64,000 nucleotides of DNA from Prostheceraeus crozeri (GCA_907163375.1 CAJQUW010015581.1:1-64000), one strand, 5' to 3'. Shown: positions 1 through 11,459, counted from the stretch's first letter. Notes: a model not told the origin generated them from the sequence alone. Made by a program: numbers and translations.

Positions 1-867
1 CCCGCGTGATTCGATTTAAGTGTGCACTTACTGATTCACATGGCACATCCATGACCATCAGCTACATCCGGTCGTACAAACCAATGTCAACCCTCGGATA
101 CTTACGTAGAAAGTCAATCTTTTAGCAAAACCGAGTCCTGAAACCATCATTAGCACTGACCAATGTAGATTGCTGGCAACCTTTCGATGGAAATTGACTC
201 AACAGACGAAGTCACCCACAATAGCTCAGTTTACTCTTCTAATTTCAAAGGATATGATTCCTCTTCATCCTCAAAATCGCTTCCAATTTCGTTCTCCACT
301 TGTCACTGAAGCTCAACCTGTAATTGTTCAGCAGAGGCCCTTTTTTTTTTGTAGTGGATGATTTCTTTTTATCATTTGGATTCTTTACGCACTCTCCCTC
401 AATTGTTTGAGCAACCGACTCGTGTAGCAATCATGCTAGATCGTTCTTCCTCGTCGTCTTGGTAGCACATGGAGATCTTGCAGCAACCTGAAAATGATTG
501 AGAAGAATGGCTAAATAATACCCGATGATTACAAAAGTAGGCCTACTTTAACAAGAAAGATTTATATTTGAGATGACATAACTAAGGATATTGAGTTAAT
601 ATAATTTTACAACATAAAAAGAGCAGCAAAGGTGGTTACTACTAAAAAATGCATATGATATTTTTTAAAGTAAAATACGATTCGTTTGTAAATTCTTCTG
701 CCCTATAAAGTGCGCGGGCTATAATAATCTGTCATGAAGAACTTAACCTAAGAAAATTTCTATCGACCATAATATGAATGCACCTAAGCATTTTTGATTT
801 GTTCTTACCTTAGAAATCCTATGAATGCAGGAAGGTGACACGAAATCGATTGAGGTGCCCGTTTTTT
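1..867. other. Intergenic, no gene seen
   Basis: Short open frames on both strands have no recognisable domain. Nothing structural stands out before the minisatellite that follows. Confidence 0.5.
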
Positions 868-1396
868 TGAGAGATTTCGCAGAAACAAAGGTGGGACTGA
901 GGTGGTTTTGCCGGCAGATTCATTGAGAGTCGCAGAGGGCATGTGTGTGGACTGAGATGCTGCCGTGATTCACTTGAGAGTCGCAGAGGGCATGTGTGAG
1001 GACTGACGGTGCTGCCGCAGATTCATTGAGAGTCGCAGAGGGCATGTGTCGAGGAACTGAGGTGCTGCCGCAGATTCAATTGAGAGTCGCAGAGGGCATG
1101 TGTGAGGAATGAGATGCTGCCGCAGAATCGTTGAGAGTCGCAGAGGGCATGTGTGAGGACTGAGGTGCTGCCTGCAGATTCATTGAGAGTCGCACGAGGT
1201 CGGCATGTGTGAGTGACTGAGGTGCTGCCGCAGAATCGTTGAGTAGTCGCAGAGGGCATGAGTGTGAGGACTGAGGTGCTGCCGCAGAATCGTTGAGAGT
1301 CGCAGGAGAGGCATGTGTGAGGACTGAGGTGCTGCCGCAGAATCATTGAGAGATCGCAGAGGGCGTGAGGCCTGAAGGGTGCTGCCGCAGAATCTC
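868..1396. repeat. 51-bp minisatellite, about ten copies
   Basis: About ten copies of a 51-bp unit built around GAGAGTCGCAGAGGGCATGT follow one another. The first (868-926) and the last are the most diverged. The unit is 17 codons long, so the minus strand stays open across much of the array and reads as a 17-residue repeat containing CDSQRFCGS and SVLTH. I infer this frame is a by-product of the period, because no start, splice or flanking domain supports a protein. Single-base insertions differ between copies, which looks like consensus error in a noisy assembly or true decay. Confidence 0.9.
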
Positions 1397-1587
1397 GTAC
1401 AGGGCGGTCGGTAACCATTGCGGGAAACAAAATCGTCCTCTCCAAAAAACCTGTCTGTTTAAAGGCCATATGCCAGCTGCTTTAAATCAGACTGGATATT
1501 CTTAGCTGTTGCTCCCTTCAACCAAGCCAGATGCGAACAAGTTCAGCGACATGGTAGATTGAGAAATTAATGCCCGGATTGCGCATT

Positions 1588-1916
1588 CATCCATGACGTC
1601 ACAGCTTCATAATAGATAAGATTTCATGGGCCCAAACCCAGTAAAACATGTGACGTCAGCGGGATGTCATGACGACGTCCATTCCAGGATGCCCACGTAC
1701 GTCTTATTTGACAGTAAAACAAAGTGCGTCACAGCGGGAAGCATCACAGGAACGTCAGTATGACATCCCGCCGGGACATCCCACGTACGTCACAGCTGGA
1801 ACTCTCACAAGGACGTCAGTCTGACATCCCGCCGGGACATCCAACGTACGTCTTCAAAGTGCTCCTACGAGACGTCCTAATGAGTCACTTGACATCGTGA
1901 CATCAGACATCCCATT
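1588..1916. repeat. Cluster of TGACGTC and GACATCCC words
   Basis: The block contains many TGACGTCA-like palindromes and the palindromic phrase GACATCCCGCCGGGACATCC twice. Neighbouring subunits of roughly 60 bp share ACGTACGTC and GGACGTCAGT. TGACGTCA is the CRE/ATF binding palindrome, but the even spacing fits a simple decayed tandem repeat. A related block lies at 5525-5665, beside the Tigger transposase. Confidence 0.7.
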
Positions 1917-2847
1917 ACCATACTTAAAACTAGTTTCAATCATTTACCCAATTATGAAGATAGCGAAAACATTGGAATCATCTGTGTATAATTATATTTT
2001 CGCAAATTATCTAAGTATTTCTGTTTGCATACACGTTCCACTTGAGACAAAAGCAGACGCTGATAAATCACGGATCCTTCTTCGATATTCCATTGACCTT
2101 TTGTAAGCACGACGTACCTGAAGCAAGAAACAGCAAAATTTTCATTAGATCACAAAAATTACATACACATAGGCATACATATACAACGCTCAAAAGAGAA
2201 ATCACTATATTAGAATATCAATATCTAATATGATGAAATTGCTCATCAGAGGTATCGAAATGCATGCCTATTGAATTTGAGTCACCGTAGAGAAGATGCT
2301 TCGACATGTAGGCATATAGGTCCTACATTGAATATGAACAATATATAATTCTGTATAGTTCGTAAAATATAAAATTTCTTTCATTGACATGAGGCACAAC
2401 TGATCCAAAATAAAAGTTTCTTCATGCTTGTTGCCTAAAATCTAGAGGCTATCGAAGCTAAATTATAAATTGAAGACATAATTAGAAACTAAAATTTAGA
2501 AAAACATACATTTTAAAATTCACATTGTCATTATATTTTGAATGCATGCAATGCTCTGCATCTGGACAGGGACACAATTTTGATATATTTTTGATTTTTG
2601 ACCATCTTCGGATATTTATCGCCTGTAAAAATTAGATCATGAATTTTAACATGATTTTGCATTCATACTGTACAACCCAATAAAATTTGACATTCATATG
2701 ATGAGAGAATTCCTTGTTTAGATAGTATTTCCTCTGTTTTTCAAGCAAATGCGGGACAAGCGACCACCATCTTCCGGCTATAGGCTAATTTATTTACACA
2801 CAATTAATTGCACAATCATGATAAAATTAATCATCAATAAATAAAAA
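1917..2847. other. AT-rich spacer, no gene seen
   Basis: AT-rich sequence with short frames only. I recognise no domain or terminal repeat. Confidence 0.45.
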
Positions 2848-3151
2848 AAAGCCACTAGATTTATTTTGATAAAATTAAAAACTAATTCTTGCACAATGTC
2901 TTTCGCCCAATCTTATTCAAGTGCAAACGTGGACTGAATATAAAATACAAAATCTAGAATCATATAAGCATACTTCTGCAGTAATATATCTATGAACAAT
3001 CCTTTTGTTCATAGATTCATTGCTGTAGAAGTATGATTTCAGATTTTGTATTTTATATTCAATCCTGCATGTTTGCACTTGAATAAGAATGGACGAAATG
3101 CATTGTGCAAGAATTAGTTTTTAATTTTATCAAAATGAATTTAGTGGCTTT
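2848..3151. repeat. Fold-back element, ~150-bp arms
   Basis: The left arm starts AAAGCCACTAGATTTATTTT and the right arm ends with its near-complement, AATTTAGTGGCTTT. The arms meet at ATGAACAATCCTTTTGTTCAT, so almost no loop remains. The arms differ at scattered positions, including a short extra stretch in the left arm near 2966-2972, so the copy is not new. No coding sequence and no clear target duplication are visible. It is probably a MITE-like or fold-back repeat; the superfamily is unknown. Confidence 0.85.
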
Positions 3152-4964
3152 AGTTATAAACTGAGTAAAGGGTAATCATTTTTTAGACATCATAATTATC
3201 ATCAAATAATAAACGTTTTGTTCTATTTACAACATAATACAAACATAACGTTTTATTATAATTAAATCGAATACAGGCCTATTTTATGTAGCCCAGAATG
3301 TGTTCCTAACCTTACAAATATGCAAATTATTATATTGTCATGTTTGCCAACCATTTCATAAAAATCAGCTAGCAAAAAATACATTGCATCCAATACATTC
3401 ATGAGAAAAGCAAATTATTTATTCATTCATTTTCGCAATAATTGATAACTTTCAACAAAATAAGCTTATTTGAATATTATTCAACAAAACTTATGTATGT
3501 GCACGCATTACGAGATTGCAAACTGATATGTGTGACGTACAATCGTCCAATTATTCAAATATACAGTAGAATCATAATCATTATCTAGATTTGCTTAATA
3601 AGCTTATACCTGTACCTTACATTATTACATTGTTACAGTACATTTAAATTATTCACTTACGTAAAAAAATCAATGCACAATCACAACATTTTGATCGTCA
3701 AAATGGTTGCCTATGCATTGTCATTTATAATCCTATGGTACAAACTTCAGTATTTTGCAGAAAACTTTAAGTATTATATTGATGATCCACACACAACAGT
3801 TCAATAACAGGAAGATGAAAATGTTCGAATAGCAGCGTTCCTTTTTAAGCATGGCAAAATGTATGTAAAGCCTCTAATTATGGTAAATTATCTTCGGCGG
3901 GAGGAACTAATCTGATTCCAATTCGAGAGCCACAAAATTTGAAACAAATTAATTGATATCAGATGATGCCATGTTTTATAGACAATTAAAATATTTTTTC
4001 TTTTATTTTTGCGATTTCATGAATTAGCTTCAACATTTATAATAATTTCGTGAAAATAGACGTATAACTAATCCAGTGCGTAGTTAATTCACTTAAACTT
4101 AATAAGAAGTGAAAAGAGTAGACATCTCACCTGAAAACTCCGGCAATTGATGATATCAATCATTTTGTTGTACTGCATTAGACTATTTTCTTGTCAGAGA
4201 TCACGAGATGAAATTCGAAGCCTTGGTTTTCACCGACTAATGTAGGAGATAAAGTCAAGTCACTAAATATGAGGTGAACCAAATCGCAAGATGTTTTGTA
4301 AGATGATAAAGGCAAAAGCTTAGTCGTCAACTGCTGGTCTGCAACTTGAAAATAGAAATAAATGATCTGTGAATTGATTGTGGAGGTCGAATATGGGTGG
4401 TGGATTTAAGTTCCTCCAAATGTCGAAAGGAAAGGTGCTCGAGGCGTCGTTTAAGAAAGTTTGGTCTAAATCGTAGACTTATCACTAAACCGTATCGCAA
4501 AACATGAATCACGTTCGATGCGCAGTGCGAGTAACATGAATGAAATGAAGGGACTGCTTGTACGGTTCCTCTCGCTGTCATGTGATTATCGTTAGTGACG
4601 TGTTGATTGAAGGTCATTCGCCCAGGCGGTAGTAGGGAAATAATCTGTGCGCAGTTCTCCTCTATTCAGAAATGAAATACGAGGGCTGTACTTAATGACG
4701 TGACCGCCAACGCTGGGATGCTTTTAAATCATCGAAAGACAGACTCATTCCATGCATCGAGTACGGGCACGAATGAATCCGAAAAAGAGATCCGTTGAAT
4801 TATGATATTGAAGTATTGCAATTGTATTCTATTCCAACTGCAATCGCAATATTGGGATTCATCAAATGCCATGCGGATAAACATGAATCCTAGTAATAAG
4901 AAATGCATGGGTAGAAATTAGTGATGAATTTTTACATTATGTTGTTATCGAAGATACATCGATT
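3152..4964. other. AT-rich spacer, no gene seen
   Basis: No convincing coding or structural signal. The longest frame here, at 4327-4617 minus, lacks any recognised motif. Confidence 0.45.
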
Positions 4965-5400
4965 TTAGATAAAAACAAAGCAGAAAACAGATTGATGGGA
5001 GAATAATAAATAGAAGAAGAAAAAGAAGAGCTGATAAGGAAACAGAAGAATAAAAGGAAGATAAATGAGAGAAATGAGGAGACAGAGTAGAGGAGGAAGA
5101 ATGAGAAATCAAGAGAAAGGAGAGGAGGAAAAAGAGAAGTGAAAGAGAATATTGAAGAAGAAGAGAAATGATGAATTGGAACAAGAGAAGAAAATGAAGA
5201 GAAGTGGGAGAAATAGAAGATGAGGAAGAAAAGAATTAAGTTGAGAGATTAATAGAAATTGGGAGAAAGAGAAGAGGAAGAAGAAGAGAAATTATGAATG
5301 AGATCTAATGCTATGACAGAGAATCATTATCAGAAGAAAAAGTATCAAGAAAAGCGAGGAGATAGATAAAGTGAGTGAGAGATCGAGAGTTCGAGAATGG
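4965..5400. repeat. Purine tract (GAA/GGA-rich)
   Basis: The plus strand is almost entirely A and G, with repeated GAAGAAGAA, GGAGGAAGA and GAGAGAAATGAG words over more than 400 bases. The leucine/serine-rich frame on the opposite strand is a consequence of the composition. Tracts like this can form triplex (H-DNA) and tend to grow by slippage. Confidence 0.85.
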
Positions 5401-5524
5401 AAATTAAAAAAGACAGTCCCAAAACTTAGTGCAATTAAGTGGAATTTATTCATCATAGCGTAAACGTTATAATTTCATGACTCATCGTGGTTGTGGCTCA
5501 TTGATCATGTTTGTGGTCACACTT

Positions 5525-5665
5525 TGGATGTCACAGTGACGTCATATACAGGCGGTCATTCTGACGTCTTTGATGGGAGGTCACTGCGACATCCCGTTCT
5601 GGTCATAGACGTCTCCAGACGCATGATGACGTCAATGGGACGTCGCAATGACGTCACAATGTTTA
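5525..5665. repeat. Second TGACGTC-rich block
   Basis: TGACGTC or GACGTC occurs about seven times in 140 bases, alternating with GGTCA and GACATCCC phrases. These words are shared with the block at 1588-1916. The block starts exactly where homology of the neighbouring transposase stops (about 5668), so it replaces the C-terminal end of that gene and supplies 37 unrelated codons. Confidence 0.75.
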
Positions 5666-6677
5666 CTGGGAACACACTTATATCGAGTGGCTGAGTCTTG
5701 TGACTTGTGTGGGGCACCAGTGTGAGGATATGAATGTTGTTCTTTCTCGCAAATTCAAGTGATGGCAGAGACAGGTGGCTTTCGTGATTGTCCATTATGA
5801 GGAGTAGGCCTACAGGATAATCTGACGAATGCCTACAATGATCTTTGAAATGTTTCAATGCGTCAACAAATTTCTCAGAATTCATCCAGCCATTGCTTGT
5901 TGCTACTCCAACACTCCCTTCGGGAGCGTTTCGCAACATCAAGTTGTTATATTTCTTTCGCGGAAATACGAAGAATGGTGGTATGGCCTCACCAATGGCA
6001 GAAACAATGCAGCATACTGTTACTAACTCGCCTCTATCTCTGCTTGATATTTGTCCAATTTGTTTACTTCCCCGGGATGCTACAACTTTAGGCATCTTTT
6101 GAACCGTGGTGAAACCACTCTCATCCAGATTGTATATCTGTCTTCCCCTGAATTGAAATGACTGCAACACATGCTCAAGTTTGTCAAAGTATTCTTTAAG
6201 ACTAGCTTCATTGAAAGATGCGGCTCTGGCAAGTGATGTTGCTTCCGGTCTTCGAATCGACAAGTCAGGGTGACGCAGCATAAATCCATGCAGCCAATCC
6301 AGACCAGCTTTCTTATCAGCGTCCCAATTCTTAGGATGCCTGAGGCTATTAAAAACTGCCGTTTGGTATGCTAATTCTCTGGTTTGATTGGTTGTTAAAC
6401 CATAGAACATAGCTGAACAGGATTTTAAATATTCGCATATTTCAATTTCCTGTTCATCAGTGAAAACTTGCGATCTCTTAAAGTTTGTAGCAATGCTTGC
6501 CTCCGGAGTATTTCTGAGTATATCGACCTTTCTTCTTATAGTTGTGCGTGGGATACATGTTGATTGGGCGACCTTAAATGCTTTTTCGCCATTTAACACC
6601 CTTTCAACTGCTTTTCTTACATATTCTTCTGTGAAGGGTGTTCTACTCGCATCCTTTCGAGAGTACCTTCGCGGCAT
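5556..6677 (-). CDS. Tigger/pogo-family transposase, C-terminus replaced
   Basis: An open frame of 373 codons begins MPRRYSRKDASRTPFT. Residues ~10-60 look like a psq/CENP-B-type helix-turn-helix (AFKVAQ..CIPRTTIRRKV), followed by a second DNA-binding half (GLDWLHGFMLRHPDLSIRRPE). The DDE_1 catalytic domain shows NLDESGF, LLIMDNHESH and HKTQPLD, giving the three acidic residues with 35 residues between the last two. Real homology stops after DISVF (about residue 336, position 5669). The last 37 codons come from the TGACGTC repeat. Family members cut and paste at TA sites. The uninterrupted frame suggests fairly recent activity or a shorter time of decay than its neighbours. It could also be a domesticated Jerky-like gene, but the subterminal repeats at 7031-7453 argue for a transposon. 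Confidence 0.88.
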   Translation of the reverse strand: MPRRYSRKDASRTPFTEEYVRKAVERVLNGEKAFKVAQSTCIPRTTIRRKVDILRNTPEASIATNFKRSQVFTDEQEIEICEYLKSCSAMFYGLTTNQTRELAYQTAVFNSLRHPKNWDADKKAGLDWLHGFMLRHPDLSIRRPEATSLARAASFNEASLKEYFDKLEHVLQSFQFRGRQIYNLDESGFTTVQKMPKVVASRGSKQIGQISSRDRGELVTVCCIVSAIGEAIPPFFVFPRKKYNNLMLRNAPEGSVGVATSNGWMNSEKFVDALKHFKDHCRHSSDYPVGLLLIMDNHESHLSLPSLEFARKNNIHILTLVPHTSHKTQPLDISVFPVNIVTSLRRPIDVIMRLETSMTRTGCRSDLPSKTSE

Positions 6678-7453
6678 ATTGTACCTGAAATGATGAGATT
6701 TCGTAAGGTCTCAACGTCGCTACAATGTCTCATTATTTAATTTTGATATCAATAAATGACGTGACGGCCATTTAATATTCAAAAAACCGTAGCTATGTCT
6801 GATCTATTATCAAAAAACTGGATAAAGATAACATGCGATGACGAATCATATTCCATCAGGAAAAAATATTTACTTAAGTCTATGGTAATAGAATTAGGTT
6901 AAATAATCATGCAAATAAGAGGAAAATCAATGTGAGATCTCAAAAAATGCAAGCAATTCGCACAGTGACTAAAGCTTGGATAGGTTTTACGCCATGAGCT
7001 ATTCAAATGCTCTAGCCCGTGTTATTTCAAAACATGGGGAGACTTGGCCACTCTTGATATTACCTGGGGAGAATTGGTCAATTTATGGCCATGTCTCCCC
7101 ATGTTACGTCATTTACCTAACAATCGCATGGAATCTTTTTTAGCGAATATAGAGAATTATTACTAATAGATTATGAAAATAGGTTCAGACAGTAATATGA
7201 ACACTTACTTACAACTTTTGTGGTGTGATTGCTTCTCGCCGACAAAGCTCCGTGAGAATGAGGGAAAGTTTCTAAAAATGACGCTGAAATCACAATGTCA
7301 GTGTGTACGAAACACCATTGATTGACATCATCATCCAATCAGCGCTTCTGTACTATGTCGACGCATTCCCTTGGCAACACTGAGTGTCTACTTCGTCAAG
7401 TGAATAGTTTCTGAGATCTCAGACATGGCCAAGTCTCCCAACCCTCCCCTACC
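5669..7453 (-). mobile_element. Tigger-like element, one end present
   Basis: Upstream of the transposase lie four copies of the word GGGGAGAYTTGGCCA or a close variant, at 7037 and 7067 (direct) and 7088 and about 7424 (inverted). The copy at 7424-7453, read on the minus strand, starts GTAGGGGAGGGTTGGGAGAC and is the likely terminal repeat. I found no partner on the other side, where the TGACGTC block and purine tract begin. The element is therefore truncated at its 3' side. The exact outer border is uncertain by about 10 bp. Confidence 0.6.
7031..7105. repeat. Hairpin of transposase-site words
   Basis: 7031-7050 (AACATGGGGAGACTTGGCCA) and 7086-7105 are inverted copies with one mismatch, separated by 35 bases that hold a further half-copy (GGGGAGAATTGGTCA). 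The same word recurs at the presumed element end near 7424. The sites are probably subterminal binding sites for the Tigger-like transposase. Confidence 0.7.
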
Positions 7454-7459
7454 TCTATT

Positions 7460-10400
7460 CTAAAGCAAGATTCACGTTATCCCAAACGGTGTCTGTGTGA
7501 TAATCAAAAATGCTACCAAATTAGCACAAGCCACTGCTGGTGGCAAAGGAATGTTCAAAAATCCGCGGACGGAACTCGCAGTGCTACGATCGCTTTAATC
7601 GAAATAATGATGAAATCAAGAGTTTTAGACCCATTCTATTGGTGTGTACCTGCCTCGGCTGCGCGAAGCGCCCCAATTATAGGGCGCATCACAAAAATCA
7701 AAACTTTCAAAATTTTCGGGAAAATTTTCATCACTATCTTAGGTGTAGAAACCTGCTGGCACAATGTTTTTGAAGGTCTTCTATCGGTTGTTCGTGCTTC
7801 CGCATGTCTTGATTGTGTATTTTGGAAAAAAAATAGTGGCGGTGCTAACTTCACATCACCGCCATGTCGAACTTTCGAGTAGCGATTTCTCCTAAACTAG
7901 GTGGAAATCTCTCAAAAGAATGGGTGGCACATGCTGGCACACACCAAATGCATCGACCCGTTAGGCTAATTTGAGTGGCACAATCCATTTTGAAGATGGC
8001 GGTGCTCAACACACGTCACCTATCAACCTCAAACCCATAGATAGCTATAGTCATCCATGCTCCGACCAAATCAATAGACAGTAAATCAAGAAAAAAAGAG
8101 AGCTATCCAGCATTCAAATACTCAATGGAGTATCATAATGGAGCACGCGTGAATTTCGAGGATTGCAGCCTTGTATGGCATGGCAAATCGCAATAAGTCA
8201 GGCATTTAAATCAGTTCATGCACCTTTCTTTATGTATTTCGTGAAAAGCTATCAATTTTCCATGAAATACGGTGTATTTCTAATATTCACTGTTATCACG
8301 CAATCTGGAATCAGTCGGAACACCGTTTCGATTCGCTATCACCCATACATATGAATTAATCGATATAAAAATATACTTTACATCCAGATAATACATTTCA
8401 AAATTTCATATTTTTTGACTGAATAAAAAATAATTCGAACATAATTGAAATAATACACCGATTGAATTCTGATGCAACCTCCACCCTCTGTTTTCGCAAC
8501 TATGTGATGCATGAAAAAATTACGCAGTTAAAAAGACAGCAGACAAACAGTCAGCCATGATACTCGAAGTTTGATGAAAAAATTTACAGCCGAAAAGAAC
8601 TAAGTTATTTCAAATTAGAACATTTGCTTGTGGTTGTTTCCAATGCGTACATTTTCAGTCATTAAGTAAAACTATTATTTACTTTCACATCAAGTATGCA
8701 TTTAGTTTGAAACAGTATACAGGTCTGATATAGAATGTCACTGGTAATTCATAAACAATGCATATATTTCCGGGGACAAAATATTCCTGTATTTATACAT
8801 TAGGATGTATTTTGAAAACAAATTCTCTTAGATCGACTCTTCAACATTTCTTCACATCAAGCTCAAATATTGAACTCTTCATAAATGTACACGAGCGTGA
8901 CATTAAAAATGAATGACGCTTATGTATTTCGATATAAATTCACAAAAAATAAAAACAAACCCGGGTCCATTTTGTTTACGATAGAGAAGTTTGTGCATTG
9001 ATAAGGCTTGTAGAACTATCAACCTTGACGTAAACTCATACTTTATAGCCGAAAAAATAAGTAAATGTATCTGTTTTTAGACAAATTATTGAATTATGTT
9101 AACTATCAAGTGATAGGTACAATTGCGCGCAAATGAGTAAAAGCCAATAGCCAACGTGAGCAGCGTACAACCATGATGACTATTTGATAGTAGAGCCTGC
9201 AGCCTTGTTCATCTTGCTGAAGTTGTTTTATTTACTAGGCTAATATTTTGCTAAATCCCAGAGCAACATTTAAGGCTCATTGAAAAAATGTACTAAAACA
9301 ACGATTTCAAAATAATGCATTGAGTTTTTAAGATAGTAACATGTTTTCATAACTAATTTCACTGTAGCACCCTATGGAATCTTGATGATATATTTCCGTG
9401 CTGATATGTGGTTGATCCAATTAATTCAACTATCAGTCTAGCTTTCCATACGTACTATTTGTGACAACATTGTAATATCTGAAAATGTGAAATTTTAAAG
9501 ACATTATGAGGACGTTGTCAAGATAACTGGTTGAGGTAAAAATGCAGAATTACGAAACCAAAGCTAATAGGAGCGTATTGAAACGAACATAATTTCAGAG
9601 CTTGTTTCTAGTTTCGGTCACATATTTCTCTTATTTTCTGCTCATTATTTACAAGTAATTAAGGTCTGGTTTTAAATGAGAAGCTAGAACTCAAATCAGC
9701 CGGAATTAACAAAGAGCTTTCGATGCAGCAGATGTCCTGTTTCGTAAATCGCATGTGCCCGTGATTTGAAATTGATGTAAATTGCAATGTTTAAGCTCCT
9801 CTTTCCTAATATCGTCTTCATTCTTGTCGTATGTTAATACTCGTCACTCACTCTTTCCAAATAAGCTGTTGGTGTCAAGTCAAAATGGTTTTCGTGCACA
9901 ATAATCTACATAATTATCTTGACAAAACTGTCCAAGGGAAAGACACAAAATAACATTTTAATCGCAAGAACGATTTCACCAGCATAGAAAACCTAGATTT
10001 ATGTTAAAATTGTAGAACAAAACTCAATACCCTCTGACAGCTTGAACGCAGCCTGCTTAAGCCTACTGTCAAAGAAAGGCGAATGTCAGAGACTATTGAC
10101 TTTCTGGCAAAAATGTTATGATTAACCGACGTTTTAGATGTTGCTGAAATCGTTTCTGTTACTTAAATTCCCGTTTCTCGGTTTCCCTGGCACAGTTTTA
10201 CAAAACCAAGTTTTGGGATGACCTGGAACCACTTATTTTGATTGTCAATTCATCCACCGGCAGAATCCGAAAGTTTCACTGCGCACGTGACTAAGGTAAT
10301 AAACGTAAAAGCAAAATGTACACTAATCATGAGCATTTTGACATTACAATTATATCAGGTAACTATATTTATGCAGACACATTTACTCATACTCTGAATG

Positions 10401-10503
10401 ATGCTATATTGGTCGATCTTCCTAATTGTTCAACAACAATCTCCAATTTCAAATGCCAGATAAGAGACATACACAATAGTAAAATACTGCGAAATCAGTA
10501 CGA
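7460..10503. other. Spacer downstream of DUSP11
   Basis: Largely AT-rich. Around 7840-8010 two GGCGGTGCT phrases occur, once within a small inverted pair (GTGGCGGTG...CACCGCCA). No domain is recognisable. The 3' UTR and poly(A) site of the minus-strand DUSP11 transcript must lie just left of 10504, but I could not fix one. Confidence 0.45.
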
Positions 10504-11433
10504 TTAATTTGTTCTGTTCCTGTTATAAGGGAGACCACCTCTATTCATATGACGTCCACGATTATACGGATTGAAGAAGCTTCTTCGATTCCGTCGTGTT
10601 TCATGACTTGAAACTGATCTATCATGATGCCAACTACCAGCATTCATTGGATAAGGAAAATCGCAATGACGGCCGGAAAACGACGAATTAGTGAAGCTAT
10701 TTCGATTATCGTGACCATTATCGTTATGTGCTGATTTGTACGGATTTAAAGCTGCAAATCGGCTGCCACCATAACGATTTGAGTTGTAGCCGTTTGTCAG
10801 TGAATTCACACTATCAGTATTAGATGTACCGTCGATATGTAGACAATTTACTCGATCTCTTATACTCGGAAATTCGAATCCATTACCAGAAACTCGTTTC
10901 TGTTCACGTAGAGATGCAAGATACAGTGGTCGTTCAATAGGGTGCCCTCTACCATCAGCAAATGCAGATATCGCCTCTGCAGGGGTCATATCTAATTCAT
11001 GGATCATATAATGACACAGAATATATCCAGTTCGATTAACTCCGTGGGTACAATGTACGGCAATAACACTGTCAGGCGGAGCAGTATCAATGAAATATTT
11101 CACTGCGTTCGTGAACTCCCTAAGCACAGACATATTAGGTATCACATGTCCCTCAGTGAATATCTTTTTATGCACTATTCCATTGCTTTCAAACTCCATT
11201 CCATTGTAATATCTTGTCGTATATGTCAAATCGATTACCATTCCAATTTTCAAGTTTTTGTCACTGCATAGTTGCATGAAGTTTTTAGGACTGAACTGCT
11301 GACTGGGATCCTCCAAATGAATATTCAAATGCTCCTTCAAGGGAACTTTAAATGGTAAAAATCTTGTGCCCCGAATGACTTCATGAAAAGGCCGATAATC
11401 GGTCCAACGATCAGGAATTTTGGATTTCGGCAT
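10504..11433 (-). CDS. DUSP11: DUSP11/PIR1 RNA 5'-phosphatase
   Basis: This 309-residue protein belongs to the DUSP11/PIR1 branch of the cysteine phosphatases. The family removes gamma and beta phosphates from RNA 5' ends (triphosphate to monophosphate) in the nucleus. The start MPKSKIPDRWTDYRP, then GTRFLPFKVPL, VIDLTYTTRYY and KIFTEGHVIP, follow the family in order. The active-site loop HCTHGVNRTG is at residues 127-136 with the nucleophile Cys128. GRGHPIER follows at 161-168. After residue ~180 comes a low-complexity Asn/Ser/Arg-rich tail ending in an Arg-Gly-Asn stretch, typical of RNA-binding tails. I chose ATG at 11433 because the upstream in-frame codon is TTG and a splice acceptor lies 7 bases before the ATG. 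The frame is intact and every catalytic residue is present, so this is a host gene rather than a retrocopy. Confidence 0.93.
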   Translation of the reverse strand: MPKSKIPDRWTDYRPFHEVIRGTRFLPFKVPLKEHLNIHLEDPSQQFSPKNFMQLCSDKNLKIGMVIDLTYTTRYYNGMEFESNGIVHKKIFTEGHVIPNMSVLREFTNAVKYFIDTAPPDSVIAVHCTHGVNRTGYILCHYMIHELDMTPAEAISAFADGRGHPIERPLYLASLREQKRVSGNGFEFPSIRDRVNCLHIDGTSNTDSVNSLTNGYNSNRYGGSRFAALNPYKSAHNDNGHDNRNSFTNSSFSGRHCDFPYPMNAGSWHHDRSVSSHETRRNRRSFFNPYNRGRHMNRGGLPYNRNRTN

Positions 11434-11440
11434 CAATGGT

Positions 11441-11458
11441 CTGAAAATACAAAGAGAA
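11441..11458 (-). other. Splice acceptor before DUSP11 ATG
   Basis: Read on the minus strand, TTCTCTTTGTATTTTCAG stands directly before ACCATTGATGCCG. The pyrimidine run and AG are a good 3' splice site. I infer an intron inside the 5' UTR, or one that adds a few N-terminal codons. The upstream exon was not located. Confidence 0.65.
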
Positions 11459-11459
11459 G

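Noticed and set aside
4945-5184. Hydrophobic leucine/serine-rich protein on the minus strand
   Set aside because: It is the complement of the purine tract; composition alone explains it.
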